NCBI RefSeq assembly: GCF_003390335.1
Contig: NZ_QUOU01000001.1
Span: forward strand, 3,224,001-3,288,000
Direction of reading: 5' to 3'
DNA from: Thalassotalea euphylliae
Lineage (GTDB): Bacteria > Pseudomonadota > Gammaproteobacteria > Enterobacterales > Alteromonadaceae
DNA: 64,000 nucleotides
Below are positions 26,629-36,103 of this stretch, piece by piece. The position numbers were made by a program, and so were the translations under genes. The notes below the pieces were generated by a model. It made no database searches, was not told where the DNA came from, and saw nothing but the letters and a program-made list of their open reading frames with translations. Numbering within the stretch: position 1 is the first letter of the stretch; each line of letters begins with the position of its first letter.

Positions 26629-27125
26629 ACTAATTTCTCCAATCTTATTCTTGTTATTTTCGCTTGTTCACCTGCGGCAATAGCGAGCTCAGTGGCAGCA
26701 TCGTTGTCGATACGTTGACGAATTAACTCAAGCATTTCTGTGGCGGATTTACCCGTTGCGCAAACGATAAAAATAAAGCCAAACTTGGCTAAATAGGCTT
26801 TATTTAGTACCACCATTTCTTCGAGCACTTGCGCATTTGCTTGGCCCATGCCTGATTGTTCGTGTCCGGCCTGTGTTGCTGTGTTGGCAAACTTAGCACT
26901 CAGCGTTGAGACATCACCAATTTGTGGATGCCCTTCAAATGCCGCTAAATAATCGCGCTCGCCTAACTGTTGCCAAATTTGCTCGGCTTTATCCAACAGG
27001 GCATGACTCGACGTAAATGGTCTAGCGGCCAACATGCTTTCTACCCAACGCGGTGCAACACAGCAACGTTCCAGCGCAGCATACGCTTGAGCTTCTGTTA
27101 GGGCGTTAAATTCGGCTATGGTCAT
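26625..27125 (-). CDS. uraD: OHCU decarboxylase
   Basis: Decarboxylates OHCU to S-allantoin. 166 aa all-helical protein with catalytic-region motif FEGHPQIGD and later LNKAYLAKFGFIFIVCATGKSA, both typical of UraD. Overlaps uraH and xdhC by 4 nt on each side. Confidence 0.94.
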   Translation of the reverse strand: MTIAEFNALTEAQAYAALERCCVAPRWVESMLAARPFTSSHALLDKAEQIWQQLGERDYLAAFEGHPQIGDVSTLSAKFANTATQAGHEQSGMGQANAQVLEEMVVLNKAYLAKFGFIFIVCATGKSATEMLELIRQRIDNDAATELAIAAGEQAKITRIRLEKLV

Positions 27126-28168
27126 GTGTTTACTGTCTCCTGTGCTCGCTGCTTTTCTTGTGCAAGAACTTTTGTACTTTGCTGGTTAGGAGTATTGTTC
27201 GAATCATCGCCAGAGCGACTATTATTCGAATTAAGGCACGCATTTAAGGTATGCCATTGCAATCCTTCGCGTTTTTTCTGTTTTTGCTGAACACCTTGTG
27301 CTGCTTGGCATTGCTGCTGATGTTGCTGATACAACCCAATTAATTGGCCAGCAATAGACACAGCAACTTCCATTGGCAGCTTGCCAGAGACATTATCGAG
27401 TCCTACTGGGCACTGCATTTTCGCCACTGCTTGTGAAGCAAAGCCACGGCTGGATAAGCGATATCGAAAGCGTTTTGCCTTTGTCTCAGAGCCAATCACC
27501 CCCAGCCAAGCCGCATCGTCACGCTTTAAAATTGCTTGAGTTAAGGCAAAATCTAACTGGTGGTTGTGGGTCAATATCAAATAAGCGGTATTAGGTTTTG
27601 CAACATCGGCTTGCGCTACCGGGTCATCAGTCACGACTTTTCTCACATTGGCAGGGATTTGCTGAGGAAAAACGTCAGCTCGGCTGTCAATCCAGCGAAT
27701 GTTGATCGGCAAATGCGCCAATACATTCACCAAAGCTTGCGCGACATGTCCAGCACCATAAATGTCCAAATTCATGTGTTGTGAGATCATCACTTCAAAC
27801 ATAATTGCGGTTGCCCCACCGCAGCATTGGCCGAGGCTTGCACCTAAATTAAATTGCTCGGCAACTTGCAGCGCTTGCCCCTTGGCAAGTAATTGACGCG
27901 CTTTCTCAATCACTTTAAATTCCAAATGACCGCCGCCTAAGGTGTCATAAATATGCTCAGCGGTGATCACCATTTTGCTCCCCGAACCTCTTGGGGTTGA
28001 ACCCATCGTCCCTAATACAGTGGCAATAACATAATCATTGCCAAGGCGATGTTGCTCGCTAATCGCCTGACTCCAATTTTGCTGGTGAAAACCTTGAAAC
28101 GATTGATTAAGCTCAGACTTAAAAGCGCTATCATCATTGTTTGCTGCAAAAGGGTATTGGCTAGCCAT
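27122..28168 (-). CDS. xdhC: Xanthine dehydrogenase accessory protein XdhC
   Basis: Binds molybdenum cofactor and helps its sulfuration and insertion into XdhB. 348 aa. Signatures are GTMGSTPRGSGSKMVI, GGGHLEF and QCCGGATAIMFEV in the first domain, then a Rossmann-like second domain (LDIYGAGHVAQALVNVLAHL). The C-terminal 50 residues are a Gln/Asn-rich tail that looks non-conserved. Overlaps xdhB by 8 nt. Confidence 0.93.
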   Translation of the reverse strand: MASQYPFAANNDDSAFKSELNQSFQGFHQQNWSQAISEQHRLGNDYVIATVLGTMGSTPRGSGSKMVITAEHIYDTLGGGHLEFKVIEKARQLLAKGQALQVAEQFNLGASLGQCCGGATAIMFEVMISQHMNLDIYGAGHVAQALVNVLAHLPINIRWIDSRADVFPQQIPANVRKVVTDDPVAQADVAKPNTAYLILTHNHQLDFALTQAILKRDDAAWLGVIGSETKAKRFRYRLSSRGFASQAVAKMQCPVGLDNVSGKLPMEVAVSIAGQLIGLYQQHQQQCQAAQGVQQKQKKREGLQWHTLNACLNSNNSRSGDDSNNTPNQQSTKVLAQEKQRAQETVNT

Positions 28169-30569
28169 TTGTCACCTCCACGTTCTGGTTAATATTGGTT
28201 TGGTCATTTACTTGCGCTGCGCCAGCCTTTGCTGCTTGCTGATACGCCTGTGCTTGTTGCACAGCTGCCAACACTCGCTCTGGGGTTGCCGGCGTATCAA
28301 GCCTTGGATTGATTTGGTAGTCAGCAACACTGCTTATCGCATCACGAATTGCACTCCAGACACTAATGGCCAACATAAACGGCGGTTCGCCAACTGCTTT
28401 CGAGCGAAACACTGACGCTTCAGGGTTGGCCGATTGATACAAATTCACGTTGAACTGGGCAGGCGTATCACCAATGGCGGGAATTTTGTAGGTCGCGGGA
28501 TTAAAGCTCGCCAGCTGTCCTTGCTTATTCCATACTAAGTCTTCCGTGGTTAGCCACCCCATACCTTGGATAAAGGCGCCTTCAATTTGGCCGATATCGA
28601 GCGCGGGATTAAGCGAATGACCAACATCATGCAAGATATCGACTCGTGTGACGGTGTTTTCACCAGTTAAGGTGTCTATTTCAACTTGGGTTAAGGCAAC
28701 CCCATGTGCGTAATAAAAGAATGGACGCCCTTTGGCTTGCTGGCGATCGTAGTGAATTTTCGGCGTCGCGTAATAACCGGTTGACGACAGCGAAATGCGA
28801 TTTAGATACGCCAAACTCGCCAGCTCATCAAAGCTTAACTCACCTTTATCGTGATAGACCTTGTTATCGCTAAAACGGATCGTGCCCTGTTCAACTGAAA
28901 AGTGGTTGGCAATAAATTCACTCAGTCGCGCTTTAATGGTATTAGCGGCGTTTAACGCCGCCATACCGTTCAAATCACTACCGCTAGAAGCCGCAGTTGG
29001 TGAAGTATTCGGCACTTTATCGGTGCGTGTTGCGGTGATCCCCACGCGCTCTAAGTCGACGCCAAAGGCATGAGCGACTACTTGCGCGACTTTCGTATTA
29101 AGCCCCTGCCCCATTTCGGTGCCACCATGGTTAAGATGAATTGAACCATCGGAATAAATGTTCACTAAAGCACCCGCTTGATTCAGGTGCTGCACCGTAA
29201 ACGAAATACCGAATTTTACTGGGGTTAGCGCCAAACCTTGCTTGATAATCGGAGAAACCTGATTAAAGGCTTTAATCTGTGCTTTGCGTTGCCAGTACTC
29301 GGCTTCTTGCTCTACTTGCTCAATCATGTCAATCAGCGCGTGCTGCTCAACTTCTTGATGATATGGTGTGGTTGAACGGCTTTGTCGGTATAAATTTGCT
29401 TTGCGCACAGTCAGCGGATCTTTGCCCAGCGTTGCCGCGATATCATCGACGATTTGCTCTGCCACCATCATGCCTTGTGGGCCACCAAAACCACGAAAAG
29501 CGGTGTGGCTCACCGTGTTAACTTTGCAGCGATTCCCCGTAATTTTGGCCGCGGGATAATAATAGGCGTTATCGGCATGGAACATGGCCCGGTCAACAAT
29601 CGCATCCGATAAATCGGGCGAGTAACCGCAATAGCCGTTCACTTCAATATCTGCGCCAGCAATAACCCCTTGCTCGTCAAAGCCGACTTGATAGCGATTA
29701 AAAAAGGGGTGACGTTTACCCGTCAAACGAAAATCATCAGCACGAGCCAGGCGTATTTTTACCGCACAATTTAAATGATAACTCGCCAGTGCTGCTAAAC
29801 ACGCCCAAGGGGCAGCTTGTGTTTCCTTGCCGCCGAAACCACCGCCCATACGGCGCATTTCAACGGTGACAAAGTGAAACGGTTGCTTCAATACTTTGGC
29901 AATTAAATGCTGTACTTCCGTTGGGTGCTGAGTTGAACACTGCACGAAAATACCGCCATCACCATTGGGCTGCGCCATCGACACTTGCCCTTCCAAATAA
30001 AAATGCTCTTGCCCACCAATGTGCATTTCCCCTCTTAGTTGGTGGCTCGCATTGGCAATCGCCGCTTTTGCATCACCGCGTGTTAAGGCATGCGGTGGTC
30101 GCACCCAGGCTTGCTGTTCAATTGCCGTTTCAATATCGGTTACCGCCGTTTCTGCTTGGTAGTCAAACTCAACCAAACGCGCTGCTCGGCGCGCCGTTTC
30201 GTAACTATCAGCTACAACAAGCAACACAGGTTGATGGTGAAACTCAATCGTATCGCTGGCAAGCAACAAATCGCCTTCAAAAATCGGCCCGATATCAATT
30301 TTCCCTGGCACATCGCTTGCCGAGAGAATGCGTTTAACGCCTGCTAAGGCCTGTGCTTTGCTGGTATCGATACGCTTAATCACGCCACGCGTAAACGGGG
30401 CAGTGACCGGATATGCGTGCAAACAGCCGGCGGGCTCTGCATTGTCATCAATGTAATTGGCACTGCCACACACTTGTTTAATGGCGCTGTCGTGATGTTT
30501 TGCGTGACCAAGCGAGCTACTTTGGGGCTTTGACGCGTGTTTGGCTTGTGCAATTTCAAAGTGACGCAT
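28161..30569 (-). CDS. xdhB: Xanthine dehydrogenase, molybdenum-binding subunit
   Basis: Large subunit carrying Mo-pterin; with XdhA it oxidises hypoxanthine and xanthine to urate. 802 aa from ATG 30569 (AAGGA upstream; the in-frame TTG at 30575 is less likely). Cofactor motifs GGFGGKETQ, FRGFGGPQGM, GGTEMGQGLNTKV and the catalytic Glu in VGEPPFMLAISVW are all present. Overlaps xdhA by 14 nt. Confidence 0.96.
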   Translation of the reverse strand: MRHFEIAQAKHASKPQSSSLGHAKHHDSAIKQVCGSANYIDDNAEPAGCLHAYPVTAPFTRGVIKRIDTSKAQALAGVKRILSASDVPGKIDIGPIFEGDLLLASDTIEFHHQPVLLVVADSYETARRAARLVEFDYQAETAVTDIETAIEQQAWVRPPHALTRGDAKAAIANASHQLRGEMHIGGQEHFYLEGQVSMAQPNGDGGIFVQCSTQHPTEVQHLIAKVLKQPFHFVTVEMRRMGGGFGGKETQAAPWACLAALASYHLNCAVKIRLARADDFRLTGKRHPFFNRYQVGFDEQGVIAGADIEVNGYCGYSPDLSDAIVDRAMFHADNAYYYPAAKITGNRCKVNTVSHTAFRGFGGPQGMMVAEQIVDDIAATLGKDPLTVRKANLYRQSRSTTPYHQEVEQHALIDMIEQVEQEAEYWQRKAQIKAFNQVSPIIKQGLALTPVKFGISFTVQHLNQAGALVNIYSDGSIHLNHGGTEMGQGLNTKVAQVVAHAFGVDLERVGITATRTDKVPNTSPTAASSGSDLNGMAALNAANTIKARLSEFIANHFSVEQGTIRFSDNKVYHDKGELSFDELASLAYLNRISLSSTGYYATPKIHYDRQQAKGRPFFYYAHGVALTQVEIDTLTGENTVTRVDILHDVGHSLNPALDIGQIEGAFIQGMGWLTTEDLVWNKQGQLASFNPATYKIPAIGDTPAQFNVNLYQSANPEASVFRSKAVGEPPFMLAISVWSAIRDAISSVADYQINPRLDTPATPERVLAAVQQAQAYQQAAKAGAAQVNDQTNINQNVEVTNG

Positions 30570-32127
30570 GGGCAATCCTTGTTGGTTGGCTAGACATTGA
30601 CGCCTTGTTTGAGAGCGCTACTTGTTGTTCTTGCTCTGTTTGAGCTAGCCCGACTTGGGCAGTGGGAATCACATGGCAAAATTCAATACCAATACGCGTT
30701 AACAAGTTTTGCGTCACGGTCAGGCGATAGTCACTGCTGGCGCGAACATCCGACATTGGCGAAAAATCTTGCACCACTTGTAAGCCCGCTTTGCTAAAGC
30801 TTTCAGCACAGTATGGTTGGCCCGTTAATGCGTGCTCTATGTGCTGAGCGCGCGCGGGTACCGCCGCCATTCCTCCCATGGCACAGCGTGCGGATTCAAT
30901 TTGCGTTTGTTGATCGTTAAGAGTGACCGCCACTACCAAGCACACAGTAGAAATATCATCTTCGAGTCGTTTGGAAATTTTGTGACAGGCTAATTTCAAC
31001 TGGTTTGCACGCGTAGGCACGATCACTTTGGCAATCACTTCATCCTCCGCCAATACCGTCGTGCGATAGCCCGTAAAGAAGTCTTCAACCGCTATGGTGC
31101 GTATGCCACTCGCTGATTGCAGCTCCATTGAGGCATTTAATGCAATGAGCAAAGGCGCTGGGTCGCCTATCGGCGACGCATTACCTAAACTACCGCCAAG
31201 TGTACCGGCGCTGCGCACTTGCGCTGAGCCTAAGCGTTCAAATAACTCTTTTGCCTCAGGGTAAGTTTGACAAAACACGTCGACAAATTGCTGATATGGC
31301 AGTGCGGCACCAATTTCAAAATGTGCTTGAGTGACCACCAATTGTGTTAACTCGGTGACTTGGCTAACTGAAATAACCACCTGTGGCTGACTGAGCTGCT
31401 GACTCAGCTCTATCGCATAGTCAGTTGCGCCTGCCACCAACTGCGCATTGGGGTATTGTTTTTTTAAACGAATAAGGTCAGCGGCTGTTTGCGGAACATA
31501 GAAAAAACGCGACTGACTTTTTAGAAACGGGGTTGCTTGAGCAGGCTTAGCTAAGGCTTGCAGTTGCTCTGTTGGCGTTTGCCAGCTCCCTTCCGTGCGC
31601 GGGTATTGATACATTTGCTCTGCAGCCTCAAGAATTGGGCGATAGCCAGTGCAACGGCAAAGGTTACCGCCTAATGCGTGGATCACGGCTTTTTTACCTG
31701 GGTAATTTTCGTTATTTAGATAAAGTGCCAGTAAACTCATCACCACACCTGGAGTACAAAAGCCACATTGCGAGCCATGACACTCCACCAACGCACGCTG
31801 CACTGGGTGCAGTTGTTCAAGTGTTGGCTCGACCAGCGCAGAAATTTGCTCGGCCAGCGCCTCAACCGTCACAATATGCTTACCATGTGCATTGCCCACG
31901 AGTAACAAGCAGCTATTCATCGCTTGGTATCGCCACACGCGTTTATGTTGTCTAGCATCGAATACCAGCTGCCCAACCAAGATAGTGCAAGCACCGCAGT
32001 CGCCTGTTGCACACCCCTCTTTGGTGCCCGTTTTCCCTAATTTGGTGCGAAGCCAGTCTAAAACGGTAAGACTTGGTGCACATTCTTGCAGCGTTATCGG
32101 GGCGTTGTTAACTAAAAACCGAATCAC
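30556..32127 (-). CDS. xdhA: Xanthine dehydrogenase, FeS/FAD subunit
   Basis: Small subunit with two [2Fe-2S] clusters and FAD. The plant-type cluster is GCATGDCGACTILVG, the second is CGFCTPGVVMSL with NLCRCTGYRPI, and the FAD domain begins near NAQLVAGATDYAIEL. I choose the GTG at 32127, behind AAGGAAG, because the protein then begins IRFLVNNAPITLQ, where the family starts; an in-frame TTG at 32175 adds 16 unsupported residues. First gene of the operon; the RutR-like operator at 32257 lies about 130 nt upstream. Confidence 0.95.
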   Translation of the reverse strand: MIRFLVNNAPITLQECAPSLTVLDWLRTKLGKTGTKEGCATGDCGACTILVGQLVFDARQHKRVWRYQAMNSCLLLVGNAHGKHIVTVEALAEQISALVEPTLEQLHPVQRALVECHGSQCGFCTPGVVMSLLALYLNNENYPGKKAVIHALGGNLCRCTGYRPILEAAEQMYQYPRTEGSWQTPTEQLQALAKPAQATPFLKSQSRFFYVPQTAADLIRLKKQYPNAQLVAGATDYAIELSQQLSQPQVVISVSQVTELTQLVVTQAHFEIGAALPYQQFVDVFCQTYPEAKELFERLGSAQVRSAGTLGGSLGNASPIGDPAPLLIALNASMELQSASGIRTIAVEDFFTGYRTTVLAEDEVIAKVIVPTRANQLKLACHKISKRLEDDISTVCLVVAVTLNDQQTQIESARCAMGGMAAVPARAQHIEHALTGQPYCAESFSKAGLQVVQDFSPMSDVRASSDYRLTVTQNLLTRIGIEFCHVIPTAQVGLAQTEQEQQVALSNKASMSSQPTRIAHASL

Positions 32128-32256
32128 ATTAACTTCCTTCGTTTTATCAAGCCCTTTATTTTCAGTGGCTTGCAATTATTTTTAAGATTTTCCTAGGTAA
32201 AACGATCAAGAAAAAAATTCATTGTTGGTCAAGTTATTGCACAACCCATACCAAAC

Positions 32257-32272
32257 ATAACCGATCGGTCAA
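32257..32272. promoter_or_regulatory. RutR-like operator, xdhA/nupA divergent region
   Basis: Minus strand TTGACC-GATC-GGTTAT. It fits the RutR-type 6-4-6 dyad (TTGACC-N4-GGTCAA) and lies in the 203-nt region between xdhA and the divergent ABC transporter, so it could control both. A GGTCAA half site occurs at 32227-32232. Confidence 0.75.
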
Positions 32273-32330
32273 AATTTAATATTAAGCGATTGAAAGCACT
32301 TAATATTGAAACTGCTACTGGGTGTAGATC

Positions 32331-33929
32331 ATGAACAACAAAAATCGGCTACACATGCGGGGAATTAGCAAAAGCTACCCTGGATGCCTAGCAAACGATA
32401 ATATTGAGCTCCAAATAAAGCATAGCGAAATTCACGCTTTATTGGGCGAAAACGGTGCCGGTAAAAGCACATTAATGAAAATTCTCTATGGTGTGGTTAA
32501 ACCTGACCGAGGGGATATTTTATGGAATGGTCGACGCGCTGTGATTAGTGAACCAGCTGATGCTCGTGCCTTGGGCATTGGTATGGTGTTTCAACACTTT
32601 TCACTGTTTGAAAGTTTAACCATTACTGAAAACATCGCGCTGGCATTAGGGGAGCAAGCAGGACAAGTTGCCACGTTAGCCAGTCGTATCAAAACCACCT
32701 CAGCACAATACGGCATGCCACTTGACCCTGAACGACGTATTTCCACGTTATCAACGGGTGAGCGCCAGCGCGTAGAAATTGTGCGCTGCTTGTTGCTTGA
32801 TATTCAGTTACTGATTTTAGACGAACCCACTTCGGTGCTGACCCCGCAAGAAGTCACCGCCTTATTTGCCACATTGCGACAACTAAAAAAGCAAGGCTGC
32901 TCAGTGCTTTTTATTAGCCATAAACTGCATGAAGTTGCCGAGCTATGCGATAGCGCGACGATTTTACGCGCCGGTAAAGTCAGTGGTCATTGCTTTCCAA
33001 AACAAGAAACACCTGAAGCCATGGCGCGCATGATGGTCGGCAATGACACGCCCATTAGCAATGATAAGCAGCGCGCAGCACTCGGAAAAAACGCAGCAGA
33101 CTTTGTTCGCGTGACGGGTTTATCTACCGAGCCAGAAGGGTTATTTGATGTCGCCCTTAGCGATATTAACCTCAATGTTAAACAAGGAGAGATTGTTGGT
33201 ATTGCTGGTGTTGCCGGAAATGGTCAAGAAGAGTTGTTAAAAGCCCTTTCTGGAGAGCAAACGAATACTAAATCATCCGCCATTCATTTTGGCGATCACG
33301 TTGTTGATGGTATGTCGCCGCTCAAACGTCGGCGTTTAGGCTTGGCTTTTGTACCAGAGGATAGATTGGGGCGTGGTGCAGTCCCCGAAATGGATTTATG
33401 CCAAAACGCTCTACTCACTAGCTTTGACCATGGCTTAGTCGCCAACGGCATTGTTCGCCAAAGTAACATTAGAGCACTCGCCGACAAAATTATCGATAAG
33501 TACAAGGTCAAAGCGGCAGGACACCATAGCCAAGCGGTCAGCCTTTCAGGTGGTAATTTACAAAAGTTTATTATCGGCCGTGAAATCGAACAAACGCCTA
33601 AGTTTTTATTGATGTCGCACCCAACTTGGGGCGTTGATATTGGCGCACAAACCGCGATTCATCAGGCGATTATCAAGCTGCGCGATCAAGGTTGCGCCGT
33701 GTTAGTGATTTCTGAAGATTTAGACGAACTTTATAAAATTTGCGATCGCCTTGGCGCAATTTGTGATGGCAAGTTGTCCCCTTTCCTGCCTACTGACGAT
33801 GTGCCACTGCCACTGTTAGGCCGATGGATGGCGGGTGACTTTGGCTCATCAGCATCAACTGCCCCCACAACGGCTGATGTGGTGCCATTGCCCGTTGAGC
33901 AACAAACCCCTTCAGGAGCACAATCATGA
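32331..33929 (+). CDS. Purine/nucleoside ABC transporter ATP-binding protein (BMP-type, double ABC)
   Basis: 532 aa with two fused ABC domains, as in NupA/YufO and the sugar RbsA family. Domain 1 has Walker A GENGAGKS, signature STGERQR and Walker B LLILDEPTS. Domain 2 has a degenerate Walker A (GVAGNGQEE), signature LSGGNLQKF and Walker B with His at the usual catalytic acid (LMSHPTWGVD); a non-functional second site is common in this class. Divergent from xdhA and followed by two permeases and a BMP binding protein, so import of purine bases or nucleosides is inferred. Stop overlaps the next start by 4 nt. Confidence 0.88.
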   Translation: MNNKNRLHMRGISKSYPGCLANDNIELQIKHSEIHALLGENGAGKSTLMKILYGVVKPDRGDILWNGRRAVISEPADARALGIGMVFQHFSLFESLTITENIALALGEQAGQVATLASRIKTTSAQYGMPLDPERRISTLSTGERQRVEIVRCLLLDIQLLILDEPTSVLTPQEVTALFATLRQLKKQGCSVLFISHKLHEVAELCDSATILRAGKVSGHCFPKQETPEAMARMMVGNDTPISNDKQRAALGKNAADFVRVTGLSTEPEGLFDVALSDINLNVKQGEIVGIAGVAGNGQEELLKALSGEQTNTKSSAIHFGDHVVDGMSPLKRRRLGLAFVPEDRLGRGAVPEMDLCQNALLTSFDHGLVANGIVRQSNIRALADKIIDKYKVKAAGHHSQAVSLSGGNLQKFIIGREIEQTPKFLLMSHPTWGVDIGAQTAIHQAIIKLRDQGCAVLVISEDLDELYKICDRLGAICDGKLSPFLPTDDVPLPLLGRWMAGDFGSSASTAPTTADVVPLPVEQQTPSGAQS

Positions 33930-35104
33930 TCCGTTTAGAAGCGCGTGTGCAGCACTCGACCTTATGGCGCTACAGCTCGCCGTTACTCGCGGTATTGTTA
34001 ACCTTAATCACAGGTTACCTGCTGTTTGCTTCACTTGGCCAATCGCCGAGTGACGCCTTGTACACGTTTTTCATTGCCCCTGTCGCCGACTGGTATGGCG
34101 TTAGCGAGCTACTGGTGAAAACCATACCTATTTTACTGTGCGCTTATGGCCTTGCGCTTTGCTTTCGAGCATCGGTGTGGAATATCGGCGCAGAAGGCCA
34201 ATTGTTAATGGGGGGCGTGGCCGCTTCAACGGTGGCTACCATGTTTGTTCACTCAGACAGTGCTTGGGCGATGCCATTAACCTTACTCGCCGGCATCGCT
34301 GGCGGTGTAGGCTGGGCTGGGCTAGCGGCTTTGATGAAGTTGCGCCTAAATACCAACGAAATCTTAGTCACCATTATGATGAATTATATCGCCCTGAATA
34401 TCCTGCTGTGGGCGGTTCACGGCCCGTTAAAAGACCCAGACGGATTTAATTTTCCGGAAAGTGCGCTATTTGGCGACTCAACTTTGCTCCCCGTGTTGTT
34501 TGCTGATACTCGCCTTCACTTGGGGTTAGTGTTTTGCGCTATCGCCATGGCGTTAAGCTGGTTATTTATCAGTAAAAGTTTTCTTGGTTTTCAAACGCAA
34601 GTACTTGGCCAAGACCCTTCAGCAGCGAAAATGGCTGGCTTTAATCAAACGAAATTAGTGACCTTAGTATTGCTGATTTGTGGTGCATTAGCCGGACTTG
34701 CCGGCGCAGGGGAAGTGGCCGGCCCAATTGGGCAGCTAGTGCCACAAATTTCCCCCGGTTACGGTTATGCCGCCATTATCGTCGCCTTTTTGGGGCGCTT
34801 ACATCCCGTGGGCATTACACTCGCTGGCCTACTCATGGGGTTAATTTATATGGGCGGGGAAATGGCGCAAATAGAGCTTGGTTTACCCAACGCCATTACC
34901 GGTATTTTCCAAGGCTTAATGCTGTTTTACTTGCTCTCGTGCGATGTGCTTATTCGCTATCGCGTGCGCTGGACTCAACCGACTACTAATTCAGCCAAGT
35001 CAGCCACAAGTGCTGAGTTCAAAACCGACGCTAAAGCCGAATTTCCTCACCTCTCTCAATCTCAACCTAAAGGCCAAACTAGCGCGCCTGCACGGGAGCA
35101 ATAA
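33926..35104 (+). CDS. Purine/nucleoside ABC transporter permease 1
   Basis: 392-aa permease of the BPD_transp_2 family (NupB/YufP type) with about nine membrane helices. Family motifs are FRASVWNIGAEGQLLMGG and MLKLRLNTNEILVT-like (here LMKLRLNTNEILVTIMMNY). A 40-residue hydrophilic Ser/Ala/Lys tail follows the last helix and looks non-conserved. ATGA overlap with the ATPase gene. Confidence 0.88.
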   Translation: MIRLEARVQHSTLWRYSSPLLAVLLTLITGYLLFASLGQSPSDALYTFFIAPVADWYGVSELLVKTIPILLCAYGLALCFRASVWNIGAEGQLLMGGVAASTVATMFVHSDSAWAMPLTLLAGIAGGVGWAGLAALMKLRLNTNEILVTIMMNYIALNILLWAVHGPLKDPDGFNFPESALFGDSTLLPVLFADTRLHLGLVFCAIAMALSWLFISKSFLGFQTQVLGQDPSAAKMAGFNQTKLVTLVLLICGALAGLAGAGEVAGPIGQLVPQISPGYGYAAIIVAFLGRLHPVGITLAGLLMGLIYMGGEMAQIELGLPNAITGIFQGLMLFYLLSCDVLIRYRVRWTQPTTNSAKSATSAEFKTDAKAEFPHLSQSQPKGQTSAPAREQ

Positions 35105-35107
35105 CGC

Positions 35108-36034
35108 ATGGATATCGAACTTATTACCAATATATTGTACGCCACGATCCGCACAGGCACGCCACTATTGTTAGTCGCCCTTGGCGAGATTATTTGTGAA
35201 AAGAGCGGTGTCTTGAATTTAGGTCAAGAAGGCATGATGCTGCTGGGCGCCGTCGCAGGCTTTATTGCCATGTATCACAGCGACAGCTTTTTAATCGGCT
35301 TTGGCGCGGCGGCACTCACAGGGGTATTGATCTCACTGGCCTTTGCCTTTATTGCCTTACACTTAAATGCCAGCCAAGTTGCCGCTGGCCTTGCCTTGAC
35401 GATTTTAGCCACCGGATTGTCCGCTTTTATTGGTGCAGACTACGAAGGGAAAACGGTCACCGCATTGCCATCGCTAACGATTGATGGCCTAGCCGCCATT
35501 CCCGTGATTGGCAAAGCCCTGTTTGCCCAAGACGCTATTGTGTATCTGAGCTGGATACTCGTTATCGCCGCTTACCTCTTCTTCAAACATCACAGAGCAG
35601 GTTTAGCCGTTCGCGCTGTGGGTGAAAATCCGAGTGTTGCCAGTAACTTAGGTTTGCCCGTTATGAGTATTCGCTATATCGCTGTGATGTTTGGCGGCGC
35701 ATTGGCGGGTATTGCTGGTGCCTATTTATCTTTGGCCTACACCCCGCTATGGACAGAGAACATGACCGCAGGCCGAGGCTGGATTGCACTCGCGTTAGTG
35801 GTATTTGCCAGCTGGCGTGTTGAACGCGTTGTGCTTGGCGCTTACCTCTTTGGTTTCGCCAGCATTATGCACTTAGTGGCACAAGGTTTAGGGCTATCAG
35901 TTGATGGCAACTTGTTAGCCATGATGCCGTATGTTGCCACGCTAGTTGTTTTGATCCTATTGAGCCGAAATCCGCAAAAGCTGCGCTTATTTGAACCGAT
36001 GTATTTGGCCAAGCCTTGGCACAAAGGGCATTAG
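35108..36034 (+). CDS. Purine/nucleoside ABC transporter permease 2
   Basis: 308-aa partner permease (NupC/YufQ type). Signature EKSGVLNLGQEGMMLLGAV near the N-terminus and the late GGALAGIAGAYLSL are typical. GGGAG precedes the ATG at 35108, 3 nt after the previous stop. A 69-nt gap separates it from the binding-protein gene. Confidence 0.88.
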   Translation: MDIELITNILYATIRTGTPLLLVALGEIICEKSGVLNLGQEGMMLLGAVAGFIAMYHSDSFLIGFGAAALTGVLISLAFAFIALHLNASQVAAGLALTILATGLSAFIGADYEGKTVTALPSLTIDGLAAIPVIGKALFAQDAIVYLSWILVIAAYLFFKHHRAGLAVRAVGENPSVASNLGLPVMSIRYIAVMFGGALAGIAGAYLSLAYTPLWTENMTAGRGWIALALVVFASWRVERVVLGAYLFGFASIMHLVAQGLGLSVDGNLLAMMPYVATLVVLILLSRNPQKLRLFEPMYLAKPWHKGH

Positions 36035-36103
36035 GCGAATGTGACAGCAGTGCTTGTATGCGCAAATTAATCATTAAAAATTCCCTACAATGGAGCAGTA
36101 AAC

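Noticed and set aside
29921..30337. Plus-strand open frame opposite xdhB
   Set aside because: Lies inside the conserved molybdenum-subunit coding sequence and shows no recognisable protein features.
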